From Gaeumannomyces sp. JS-464 (Eukaryota; Ascomycota; Sordariomycetes; Magnaporthales; Magnaporthaceae), in the NCBI GenBank assembly GCA_002197995.1, contig NGZR01000002.1, positions 2,790,001 to 2,854,000 on the forward strand: DNA of 64,000 nucleotides. Direction: 5' to 3'. The position numbers were made by a program, and so were the translations under genes. Below are positions 1 through 10,100 of this stretch, in pieces; the first letter of the stretch is position 1; every line of letters starts with the position of its first letter. The notes beneath the pieces are model-generated. The model saw nothing but the letters and a program-made list of their open reading frames with translations. It was not told where the DNA came from and ran no database searches.

Positions 1-1
1 C

Positions 2-782
2 GCGTCCCACAAGGCACCTGCCACGGCGCCGCCGGCGCCAACTCCATCCGAGTACCGGATTCAAGTGCGGCAACAGCCCATAGCTGCACGCTCGTGCGGG
101 TTCGGCGAGCGCGACCGACGCGTCATCGACCCGCCGCCCATCGTGCAGCTCTTCTACGAAAACCCAAAGGCGAGCCCAGACGAGGTCTCGGCGCGCATCA
201 GGCACCCGTTCAGCGTGGTGCACTGCTCCATCTGGGATGAGACGGGCGAGCAGGACAACTCGGCCATGCCCGAGGACTACCGGCAGCAGCGGCGGCTCAT
301 GGGCACGCTCGTAGCGTCGCCGTTTGTGGGCTTTGACGAGAAGGGCGAGGAGGGCTGCTTCTTCTGCTTCCCGGACCTGAGCTGCCGGACCCCGGGCAAC
401 TTCCGGCTCAAGTTCTCGCTCGTCGTCATCTCGCCCCGCAGCATGCAGCTCGGCAGCAGGGCGCCCATCCTCGGCACGGCCATGAGCGAGGTCTTCACCG
501 TGTACAACGCAAAGGACTTCCCCGGCATGCAGGCCAGCACGCCGCTGACAAAGAGGCTCAAGGAGCAGGGCTGCCTCATCAGCATCAAGAAGGCAACGAA
601 AGGCGGGCGGCCCGGGCGGCAGCGGCGGAGGCGGGGGCGGGGGCATGCGTGACCGTGACGACAGTGACGATGACGACGACGACGACGCTGGTGGCGGTGG
701 AGGAGCCGGCGCCGGCGGTGCTGGGCCCAGCGGTAGCGGTGGTCCCGCCGCCGGGAGGAGGAAACGGCAGCGGAATAAGTGA
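2..782 (+). CDS. velC: VelC-type velvet-domain regulator, 5' end cut by window edge
   Basis: Velvet proteins are nuclear regulators that couple fungal development to secondary metabolism through an NF-kB-like DNA-binding fold. The frame is open from base 2. The velvet core starts near V-R-Q-Q-P and shows the family hallmark R-D-R-R-V-I-D-P-P-P-I-V-Q-L, then the M-P-E-D-Y-R-Q-Q-R-R block and a C-F-F-C-F-P-D-L segment with a following R-T-P-G. These blocks fit VelC better than VeA, VelB or VosA (recalled family pattern, not a search). Read literally the frame stops at 650-652. Removing one G from the GGG run near 605-607 instead opens a Gly-rich linker, an Asp run and a basic R-R-K-R-Q-R tail ending at 780-782, which looks like a genuine nuclear-protein C-terminus. 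The end given is the corrected one. The N-terminus lies outside the window. Confidence 0.78.
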
Positions 783-2071
783 TGACTTGATGACATGAAA
801 CCGGTCTTGGGGGTGTTTCGGGAGTCTGGGGTCGGCGTCGTCGGTCTAGTTTTTCCTCCTCCTTGATGCGAAGCCTCACTGCTTCTGTTTCGGACGTTTT
901 CCTGCTTTTCGGTTGCTTCTTCTCGACGGAGCGTCTTTTACAACATTGCAAGCGAAAGATTTGTTTGTTCTCCAAGATACCTGTTAGATGCCGATCTGTT
1001 TCTATAACACAATGATTTTTTTCTTCTTTTTTTTATAATTAACCTCTTTGCTGCGTGCTTCCCTTTGGTCATGGCCATGATCCCTTGCGCTCTCGATGGC
1101 GGGCAGGAGGGCTCTGGTACTGACTGACGTCTTGCAGCTCCAGCGCTACTGCACTCTAGAGCAGGCCAAAAGAAATACGCATCAACTGCAGTCCCTCTTG
1201 TTCTTGTGCGTAAAATAGGAGGCGCCTGACCGAGTAGTATACTCGAAATTGGTTGCAGGACCACGCACGTGTTTTGCAGGCCACGCCGGCCAAGAATACA
1301 TAGGTAGTCTCGCACTGTCTGTATTGCTAGGCACCTACCTACCTATATAGTCATCCCCGAAAAAAATTGCCCCCCAAGTCTGGATTGAGTGCCAGCCCTG
1401 AGCTGCCGCCGCTTCAACCTGAGCAGGGGGCGGCACAGGGTGAGTCACAGGTGATCAGCCTGAGCTACCGCTTGGCATTTTCATGCGCTCGGGTAAAGTT
1501 GCCACAAGTAAAGCGGCAGTGCCCACACTCTGTGCCCCTGAACCGTCTGGTTCCAGGCTCCAAGCTCACTGCCTGGATCCAGGCTTCAGGCGTAGCTGGC
1601 AGGCGCCCACTCCCAGGCCACAGCTGCGCAATCGTTAATCCGGCCACCTTGTCGAATGGCTGCTCCGCATTATGTCAGAAAACGACTTTTCGAATTCACC
1701 TTGAGATATTTATCGCCTGAAGAACTGTATGTGGGCATTATGGCACATAGCCAGCTTAATATTGGCATTCGAGACGTTAAATAAATTTTATTTTCAGTAG
1801 CTATATCGGCTAGCTTTAATCCTAGTGCTATCCCGGGATGCCAGCGTCCCATGGCCCGAAGGATTTCCCACAATTCCCAAATCTTCCGACCGAACTTAGG
1901 TGTGAAATCTGGAATTTTTTGGGCTTATGCGAACCTCGGGTTTTTACCATTTGTTAGCGACCAGGAGGATTTGACAGACGGGAGATTGATCCATAGACAG
2001 CCACAGTAAGGACACTCCCCTCCACTTGCCACGAGAGCCGCGCTTTTGCTCTAAGCGCCTTTCCTGACGAA
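783..2071. other. Intergenic stretch, no gene recognised
   Basis: This 1.3-kb stretch begins with the likely 3' untranslated region of the velvet gene, which is T-rich around 1016-1045. It then holds a TACCTACCTACC tract near 1333-1345 and AT-rich sequence from about 1670 to 1960. Short open frames exist on both strands, but none shows family motifs, plausible splice structure or a conserved composition. Confidence 0.5.
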
Positions 2072-2551
2072 ATGTTTTTTGACCTTCTAGGGGCGCCGCC
2101 TTTGCTACGATTTAACAATGAAATAGATATATTCTACGTCAGGAATCTCGTGGCTGGATTTTTGTGCCCCGCGCCTCGATCTGATCGCAATTTTGGATTG
2201 ATCGCAAGGTTACTATCCAGCGTTAGGAACCTCGCATTAGACAAATTTGCAACAACGTTATTTACGCGAGATCTCAGCATCGTTTCCAGCCGTTGGACAG
2301 CATACGGGACACCGCAATTGCTCCAGAGCCTTGCTCGACTCCCCAATCTCGAGACAATCGGCTGGGTGTGTGATTGCCAAACTATTTCCAACTTTCAGGA
2401 TGCCATAAAGCTCGAAGGCTCCCCCTTGGAATGCTCCAACGATAATGAGATAGCTACTGTCGATAAGGTGACGGAAGTAATTAAATACTCGATCCACGCA
2501 ATTACGGTATTTCAGCAAACGATATGGCCCGCCTGCGTAGTGTTGCAATGA
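2072..2551 (+). pseudogene. Fragment resembling fungal 2EXR-domain proteins
   Basis: An open frame of 159 codons contains the string R-N-L-A-L-D followed by S-R-W-T-A-Y-G and a L-P-N-L-E-T-I-G-W block. This order (a 'his-lying-alongside' hydrophobic strand, then L-P-N-L-E-T) recalls the C-terminal half of 2EXR-domain proteins, which are abundant in Pezizomycotina and of unknown function. The N-terminal signature of that family (L-P-x-E-I-R-x-x-I-W) is not seen here or just upstream, so the piece looks truncated. It sits between AT-rich sequence and a decayed retroelement. I am unsure of the family; it could also be a chance open frame. Confidence 0.3.
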
Positions 2552-2609
2552 AGACCGTGTTGTGCTTTAAAGGGAGCAGAGTGAGAACGTAGCACTGGTT
2601 GAAAATGGA

Positions 2610-3478
2610 TGGTGTCAAAGTTGGGTACAGGGCGCCCACTGGCGGCCTGGTCCCTTATTCCAGTTCGATGGCGTGTTCGGCTCCTTCTAATAAGGGGAGC
2701 TTTCTGGCTCGTTGGCTCGAAAACACGTCGGCGTATGCTTGAAGTCGCGGATCAAGGGGCTCCGTCAGCTTTTCCTCGTCCTCCTCGTCCAACGCCGGAA
2801 TTGTAGGTTCGCGGGCGCTCAGCTGGTGATATGCCGCCGTGATGTGTCCCACGACAGCCTTTGTTAGCTGCACTTGGTACGCCGGCGAACCTGCCGCTAC
2901 TGCGGCTGCCCAATCGCCCGGCTCGGGTACGCGTATCGTCCCGAATTCCCACGACTGGTCGGCATTGAACAAGTTGATGCCTTCTTCCACCATCGTTGGG
3001 TGCCCTAGTAAAATGTCAGAGGCATCCGTGCCTCGACGAATGGCGTAAAACAAGGCTGTGATGTTCCGTTCTTGGCCCTTCCTGTTACGGCACGTGAGGG
3101 GTCCGCTTTTTGCAGGCGCTTCCAGGCCGCAGTAGATAGAGATACTCTGGCAGGCCGGCCTCCGGCCTGGACTCTACTCTGAATACTATCTTTCTGCTCC
3201 CTTTATTTGCCTTGCCCCTACGTGCCCTGACACTCCCGATTTTGGGCCTTCAACGTGATGTAATGTGCTCTATAGCATTTAATAGGCGCTTTTTAAACGC
3301 CGATAAGCTCCGGGATCGGTTCGCGGGCTCCCGGAATCTTAAATTTCCGGGTAAACTTGTAGCTCACGGTATTCGCGGCTGCCCCTGCATCCAAATCCAT
3401 CAGCACCTTAACTTGCTGCTTAGGTGCCTGGACATTCACGCCCGTTTTAAAGGAACGGCCATGCCCCCTTATGTTGAA
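2610..3478 (-). mobile_element. Decayed Ty3/gypsy pol fragment (protease to start of RT)
   Basis: Read on the minus strand, 3478-3293 encodes a retropepsin-like segment with V-L-M-D-L-D-A-G-A-A in place of the usual D-S-G-A active-site context. Then 3053-2655 encodes D-I-L-L-G-H-P and S-W-E-F-G, as found after the protease, then Y-A-D-V-F-S and H-A-I-E-L, the conserved lead-in to reverse transcriptase in Ty3/gypsy elements. A stop follows at once, and the next codons in the same frame still read G-T-R-P-P-V-G-A-L-Y-P, the family's RT entry block. The protease and linker parts are in different frames and a stop lies between them, so the copy is dead. No reverse transcriptase core or long terminal repeat is visible; the element is truncated at about 2610. 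Confidence 0.65.
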
Positions 3479-3864
3479 AATGTTAAAACCGCAAGGGTAG
3501 GGGTCGTTTACGGCTGTCCTCGTTTCCCGACTCGGGGTCGTACTCGCGTGCTGGGCCCATCACGGGCTCAGCTTTTGCGCGCCGCCTCACAGAAAGCTGA
3601 TAAGACAATAGTGAGATGAGTGTGTATGAATCCCGTCGAACTAGCTCGTACTTTCCACCCTCCAGGCCCCTGAGTGGAAAGGGCGCTGGAATATAATATG
3701 GTTGGCAGGTTTTCGCTTAGCGCAATCTCCAAACTATATTCTGTCAAGCTTTACCGACGCTCGCATATAGAGATCGTCATCCCCCAGGGCCATTTTTCAG
3801 TCGCCCAAAGTGTAGTGCAAATAACCTTTATTTTTGTCCGTTGGTGAGCCGCATCCTTACCCGG

Positions 3865-4191
3865 CTATTCAAAGGCTGCCAACGCGAATCTGGCCGAGTT
3901 GTCGGCCCTGCCCGAAGGTACTGGCCGTGATTTAGATTATGAAGTGGCGACCGCTACCCGCTCGGCGTATATATCTCGTTTGTTTGTTTCAGCTGCTTGG
4001 GAGACTAGGGGATACCATGAATGTCGGAACTTTTTGGAAGCAGTACGCATTCTTGATCAGACTTGTGAGCTGGCTCCCTGTCCGACTATTTCGAGGGCTG
4101 CCAGCGCGAAGCTGACAGAGTTGTCTGCCCTATCTGAGCGTACTGGCTCTGGTTCAGATCGCGAAGTATTGACCGCTAGCTGTTCGGCGTG
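3865..4191. repeat. Imperfect direct repeat, two units of about 106 bp spaced about 221 bp
   Basis: Units lie at about 3865-3970 and 4085-4191. Both contain GGCTGCCA(A/G)CGCGAA, GAGTTGTC(G/T)GCCCT, GTACTGGC and GACCGCTA followed by TCGGCGT in the same order; by eye roughly three quarters of positions agree. On the minus strand both translate to a related peptide with S-R-S-x-P-x-P-V and R-A-D-N-S-x-x-F-A-L-A-A, so the repeat was probably coding. It lies immediately upstream (in minus-strand order) of the gypsy protease fragment, which suggests it is part of the same element's gag region; that is inference. Confidence 0.55.
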
Positions 4192-4394
4192 CAGAGACGT
4201 TATTGACGACAGCCAACCGCAAAGCTTTATGACAGTGGTCTCGTTCACGAGCACATCATGGACCTGAAGATGGTAAATACCCCCCTGGTTACCGCTTCAC
4301 CTGCTTGCAAGCCGTCATACGAGCCCAACCCCGCTGACTTGTGTGTCAAACAGAGCCACTGGCGTGCCGAAAGGCAGGCCGGCATCTTGGACTC

Positions 4395-5590
4395 GAGCAG
4401 TCTAGCCCCGACACCAAATGTATCAGTAACGTCGCCGCCATCCCCGGCGACCCGCTGCACACGTTCAGGTGCAGGGACATGGACCTCTACGGCTTCCCGC
4501 CCCACGCCGCCATCAGCTCCCCACGCGGCAACGCCGCCGGCGAGGTCGGCAGGCCGGCCGCAATGAACTGGCGGCCGGACTTCGGGTCGGTCCAGCCCCA
4601 GGTGGAGCTGTTCCAGGGCGCGTCCTTCATCGAGATCCTGCCCACAGCCGTCGGCTTCCTGCCGTCGCACGGCACGCTGAGCGAGAACTCGCTGTGGCGT
4701 GAGATCCGCGGCTACAAGCACTACATGCTCATCGGCAGCGAGCAGAGCGGGCACGGCGTGCAGATCTTCGACATGACTACGCTGCTCGCCGTCACCGACG
4801 CCGAGGCGCCCAAGCAGTACGGCACCGCCGACCTGACCGGCCACTTCAGAAGCCTGCTTATTGGCGCCAGCCACAACGTCGTGGCCAACGGGGAGGCCGA
4901 GTACGGCGTCATGGTCGGCGCGCGCCCCCGCACCAGCGGCTGCGCCGGCGGCCTCATCTTCTTCGAGCTCAAGGACCCCTCCAAGCCGATGCCCATCGCG
5001 TGCGACCCGCAGGACTCGTGCGTGCACGGCGCTCAGTGCGTCATCTACCGCGGCCCGCATGCCAAATACGTCGGCCGGGACATCTGCTATGGCTACAACG
5101 AGAAGACGCTCACCATCTACGACGTTATCGACAAGAACGCGCCCAAAATCACCTCTCGCACCTCGCACGAGGGCTTCAGCTACACCCACCAGGGCTGGCG
5201 GCTGGACGTGGACAACCAGGAGTACCTGCTCATGGACGACGAATATGACAAAGTCCCCGGCCCCGGCTTCGGCCAGTACCCCGTCACCTATATCTGGGAT
5301 GTCCGCGACTTTAAGTACCCCCAAAACACCGATCTTTACAAGGCCATTCAGGTAAGCAGCCAATAAGTCCAGACTGAGATAGCATACAAAGCAAAACATG
5401 GTATGTCATCCCTTCTCCCAACAGCGCAGTATCGACCACAACCAGTACGTCATCGACAGCTACTCGTACCAGAGCAGCTACACCAGCGGCCTGCGCGTCT
5501 ACAACGTTTCGTCGGTGCCGCAGGACCCCACGGCCGGCAGCGTGCGAGGTCGCCTTTTTCGACATCTACTCCGAATGTCACGGCTCTGGC
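4395..5590 (+). pseudogene. Truncated choice-of-anchor B / LVIVD-repeat secreted protein
   Basis: The frame encodes most of a fungal secreted beta-propeller-like protein of the choice-of-anchor B (LVIVD) family. Landmarks in order are C-I-S-N-V-A-A-I-P-G, F-I-E-I-L-P, Y-M-L-I-G-S-E, H-N-V-V-A, C-V-H-G-A-Q-C-V, G-R-D-I-C-Y-G-Y-N-E, Y-T-H-Q-G-W, L-L-M-D-D-E-Y-D and Y-I-W-D-V. An intron at 5352-5424 (GTAAGC...CAACAG) joins to S-I-D-H-N-Q-Y-V-I-D. After S-V at about 5545 the frame breaks: the homologous continuation C-E-V-A-F-F-D-I-Y is present one frame over and then stops at once, so the C-terminal part is gone. At the 5' end there is no signal peptide; the upstream codons do not resemble the family. 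Both ends therefore look lost, next to retroelement debris. Confidence 0.7.
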
Positions 5591-5782
5591 AAATCTAGCT
5601 AAGCCCAATCCAACTAGGCCAAAAGGACGAGAAGATACAAGTTGTCGACTTGTATCCAACGCTGGGCTTAGTACCTTGGTGCAAACGAAACCTGGCTGCG
5701 TCTGCCCAACAAGGCACGCCGCGTCATCACAGCCGGGGCCCAAGATCTAATGTCAAACCGAGCATGCCCGGCGTTAGGCATA

Positions 5783-6050
5783 ATGGGGCCACCAGGTCCA
5801 CCAGGGTCGCAGGGTAATCGGGGCGAAAAGGGGCCGCAGGGCAACCCGGGACCTACGGGACGCGCCGGCGAACCCGGTCAAAAGCTCCCCAGCCCTTACG
5901 GCGTATAAGTGGTTCCCGGCCAGGCGGGACCAAAATGACCACAGGGACCGCGAGGCCCGTAGGCCCGGAGGGGCCCAGAGGACCGCACGGTCAACCCGGA
6001 CGGAGACGGTCCCGCGGGGCCCAGCAGCCTGCCCGGGCGCCAAGGTGAAG
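5783..6050 (+). pseudogene. Collagen-like Gly-X-Y relic
   Basis: From an ATG at 5783 the plus strand reads M-G-P-P-G-P-P-G-S-Q-G-N-R-G-E and continues as about eleven Gly-X-Y triplets (including G-P-Q, G-N-P, G-P-T, G-R-A, G-E-P) up to a TAA at 5906. Gly-X-Y coding resumes around 5970-6000 in the same reading sense (G-P-E, G-P-R, G-P-H, G-Q-P). This is a collagen-like domain interrupted by non-triplet sequence and stops. No signal peptide or globular domain flanks it. Collagen-like proteins occur in fungal cell walls and spore coats; here the gene appears broken, lying just after the truncated LVIVD gene. Confidence 0.6.
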
Positions 6051-7157
6051 CAGGACTCTTGCTTCCACATCACCATTTCTACCCACGTAGCGAGTACAGC
6101 CATAAAATATATCAACCATATGCCACCATCGTGTCCCTTGCGTGTGACCTGGCGTAATACAGGCGCTCGTTCCAAGGCCTGGTTTAGGTTGTCGAGTGCG
6201 GCACCCGAAATATTCGCACACCGAGCACCGCTCCCGGCAGAAGGCTCCGCGGCCGGAAGGGTTTGTTGCCCTTCACCGCCTCGTCGGCCCAGGTCATTCC
6301 ACGAGTGACCAAATAGGCCGTGGACGAAGACAATGTTGGGGGCTGCTTCGTGGGTTGATCACTGCCAGCAGCACCCTTGACGGGGACTCTTTGGGGGTCG
6401 TAGATATCGTTTATGCTGTTGTTGTATCTTGGAGCCATACCGCTTCGCCCCAATACGCCGGAGGACCTGTTATTGAACAGAAGCAAAGAAAAAGGTACCT
6501 GGAACAAGGAAGTACATTAACTTAAAGCGGCACCCAAATCTCCATACATTTCTAGGGTGTAACAGCTGCAGCTGGGAGGCACCGACTGTTAGCATACATA
6601 CCTGCGCTTAATTCGTCACCGAAAAAATAAAAGTGGCAACTCGCTGCCAAGGTGCCCCAAACTTTCTGGCTTACAATAACGAAACCGGTCGCGACCAGCG
6701 GCGGGGGGTTACGCAGTGACTTCCGTTAGATCATCAGCGGGCACCGAGTCCCAGAGGCAAAGGAGGCTCGTTATCGAACTCCACAAGTTCCGGGTCGCCG
6801 TCCCTAAACATAACATAGCGTCAAAGCTGTACAACGATAATATCACCCGTTTCCGCCAGGGGATAACAAGCATGGACGATCTCTTCTGTCAATTGGGCTT
6901 TTTAAACCGTCCGAAAGCCGAGGCTGCCAGCGGGGCACGCACGCCCGGCACTGAAGCCCTCGGGGCATCTGGTTGAAAACACGAGGTCACACCATCCTGC
7001 TGCGCTCGAGAAGCAAACCACTGATTGAATGGGCGGCGCGGGTAGCTCCTACATTGTAGAAACTTCGACAGGATTCCAAGCATCTGGGTGGCAAAATAGA
7101 ATAGTATAAAGCAGTGGCTCCCCCCAAACCCCCTATTGAATAAAGATATGAAAAATA
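6051..7157. other. Stretch with no recognisable gene
   Basis: About 1.1 kb between the collagen-like relic and the stop of the NLR gene. Open frames of up to about 110 codons exist on both strands, but I see no family motif or splice pattern. The composition is mixed and moderately AT-rich, consistent with decayed sequence. Confidence 0.4.
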
Positions 7158-10100
7158 CTATTGTAAATCCTTACGGGGAACCTTCAAGGATTCTTGCGCT
7201 TCCTGGACTTTGCTCTTCAGATCAAATGGGACATCCCTGCCTCCCTCCGGCATATTAATGCTGGAGTTGTTACCTTCAACATACCATGTTAGGTAATTCG
7301 AAAAGCTTCTCCCTAACAAAAAGCCGTAGAAGTCATTGAAAGATTGGCTGTCCATTGTGCGAAGAAAAGAATAGTCCGACTGCCCACGCAAGGCCCCGGC
7401 TGCAGCGCCCCTGACGGACGAGTCCGGATCTTTCAACAGTGCCGCCACGTCCTGGAGGGTCGCTTCCGGCAGGTCCGACCGCCTACCTAAGGCCTCGGCT
7501 GCAGCGCGCCTGACGGACGAGTGGATCTTTTAACAGTGCCGCCAGGTCCGACCGCCTACCTAAGGCCTCGGCTGCAGCGCCCCTGACGGACAGTGGATCT
7601 TTTAACAGTGCCGCCACGTCTTGGAGGGTCGCTTCCGGCAGGTCCGACCGCCTACCTAAGGCCTCGGCTGCAGCGCCCCTGACGGACCAGTCCGGATCTT
7701 TAACAGTGCCGCCACGTCCTGGAGGGTCGCTTCCGGCAGGTCCGACCGCCTACCTAAGGCCCCGGCTGCAGCGCCCCTGACGTACGAGTCCGGATCTTTT
7801 AACAGTGCCGCCACGTCCTGGAGGGTCGCTTCCGGCAGGTCCGACCGCCTTCCTAAGGCCCCGGCTGCAGCGCCCCTGACGTACGAGTCCGGATCTTTCA
7901 ACAGTGCCGCCACGTCCTGGAGGGTCGCTTCCGGCAGGTCCGACCGCCTACCTAAGGCCTCGGCTGCAGCGCGCCTGACGGACGAGTCCGGATCTTTCAA
8001 CAGTGCCGCCACGTCCTGGAGGGTCGCTTCCGGCAGGTCCGACCGCCTACCTAAGGCCTCGGCTGCAGCGCGCCTGACGGACGAGTCCGGATCTTTCAAC
8101 AGTGCCGCCACGTCCTGGAGGGTCGCTTCCGGCAGGTCCGACCGCCTACCTAAGGCCCCGGCTGCAGCGCGCCTGACGGACGAGCGTGGATCTTTCAACA
8201 GTGCCGCCACGTCCTGGAGGGTCGCTTCCGGCAGGTCCGACCGCCTACCTAAGGCCTCGGCTGCAGCGCCCCTGACGGACGAGCGTGGATCTTTTAACAG
8301 TGCCGCCACGTCTTGGAGGGTCGCTTCCGGCAGGTCCGACCGCCTACCTAAGGCCCCGGCTGCAGCGCCCCTGACGGACCAGTCCGGATCTTTTAACAGT
8401 GCCGCCACGTCCTGGAGGGTCGCTTCCGGCAGGTCCGACCGCCTACCTAAGGCCCCGGCTGCAGCGCCCCTGACGGACGAGTCCGGATCTTTCAACAGTG
8501 CCGCCGCGTCCTGGAGGATTGCTGGTGAAATATTTGGTCTTTCCTTCAGCGAGTGTAGAATTTTCTTTTTCACGTCCTTGGATTCTTCCTTTAAAACATC
8601 CCCAGGATTTGTTCTGGAAATTCCATCTCGGCTGCTAATTGTGAATGTTCTCGCAAGTTACATTCAAACAACAGCCACTGCTTCAATTGACCTTCCAGAT
8701 CCTTTCGAAGCTGGTTGAACCCCGGGATGTCCTGTGACGGAGCCACTTCGCTCAGGCAATGCATGACCAGCCGTTGATGCACTGGACCCAAGAGGTCGCG
8801 CGGTTCGTCCTCGATCGTGCGGAAAAAGCGGTAGAGTCGGTCGGGATGGTCGTGAAGCAAGCCGGCGACAAAACGCCAAAAGATGTCGTAGCGTGCGTTG
8901 TATTTGTGTTGCTGAAGAAACCCGCGAGGATCGGTTTCGACTTTGGGGGGTTTTTTTTGAAGTCGAGGTATTCGAACTTCTGTCCAGCTTCCCACTGCCG
9001 TGCAAAATACCGCGCAGCAAAGTACTCTTGGAAGGTCAAATGTAGGAAATGATAAGTCGTGGAGCGGTTCTCTGATGAAGGGTCGGACGTTCGGAGAAAA
9101 GATAGTTCTGCAAGGGTGTCATCGAACGGTTTGTCCACCGACGAGGATGTGAAGTGCCCATATATACATCTCTGTGCGTTGCGTCAAAGTTGATCACGTC
9201 GCTGCAAAGTCCGCAGAACGCAAAGAACTCGAGCAGGTCCATCGTGCCTTCAATCCCGCGTTTGATCTCCTGGCGAGTCCTTGCACTCCGGGCAGCCGGC
9301 TCCTTCCATTGGCGGATCCGGTGGCGGTCTTTCCTCCATAGCTTCAGCTCGATATCTTCGTACAATTGGGTCATAGTTTCCGGCGCAGGAGCGGAACGGG
9401 AGCGGCTGTCCCAGGTAAAGCAAAGCGCATCTAGCTGAATGGGGATCCGCACAAGACCCTGAATGAGCGGCCGCGTTGAAGGAACGACTGGATTTCAACG
9501 ACCTTCGGTGGATCGCGGAGGGTCTTTTCGACGTATTCCGTCACTTGATCTGGATAGAACCCAATCGTTTCCAGCTCGAGGTCGGGGCGCAAGTCGTCTA
9601 GGAGTGATGCGGAAGGCCGGGACGTGATGATAACGTTGGGCTGTTTCAAGAGGAATTCGAGAAATATGTGCATCTCGCTTTCTCTATCCAAGCCTTCCGA
9701 GACTTCATCCAGGCCATCGAGGATGAACAGAGTTCTAGCAAACTGGGTGGCATCCAATGCGTGCCACAGTCTTTTGGCGAGATCCTTGCCTTTCGGGCTT
9801 TGGGAGAAAAAATCCCGGAGAAAAAACCCTCAAGATTATACCCCCCGTCGGGCTTTCTTTTCAGGGTCCGCAGAGGCATCCAGAGTATGCGGTCGAACAG
9901 GTCCTTCCATATACGGCGATGGATGAAGTCGTGAATCATCTTCTTGCACAAGGTAGTCTTGCCAACTCCGGCTCGTCCTCGGATCAGGATTCTTCTTGGT
10001 TGGCTTGTCTGACCGTTGGATCCCTTGCGCGGGTTGAAGAGTGTCGGCAGCTCGACTTGGATGTCCTTGTCCGGGGTCTCGGTCTTCAGCCGAGCGTGGA

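Noticed and set aside
4245..5399. 384-codon minus-strand frame
   Set aside because: It is antisense to the LVIVD-type gene, whose motifs are clear; the Val/Ala-rich translation is a GC-codon shadow.
7400..8530. CRISPR-like regular repeats
   Set aside because: The 99-bp period is coding (33-residue HEAT units) with no unique spacers, and the genome is fungal.
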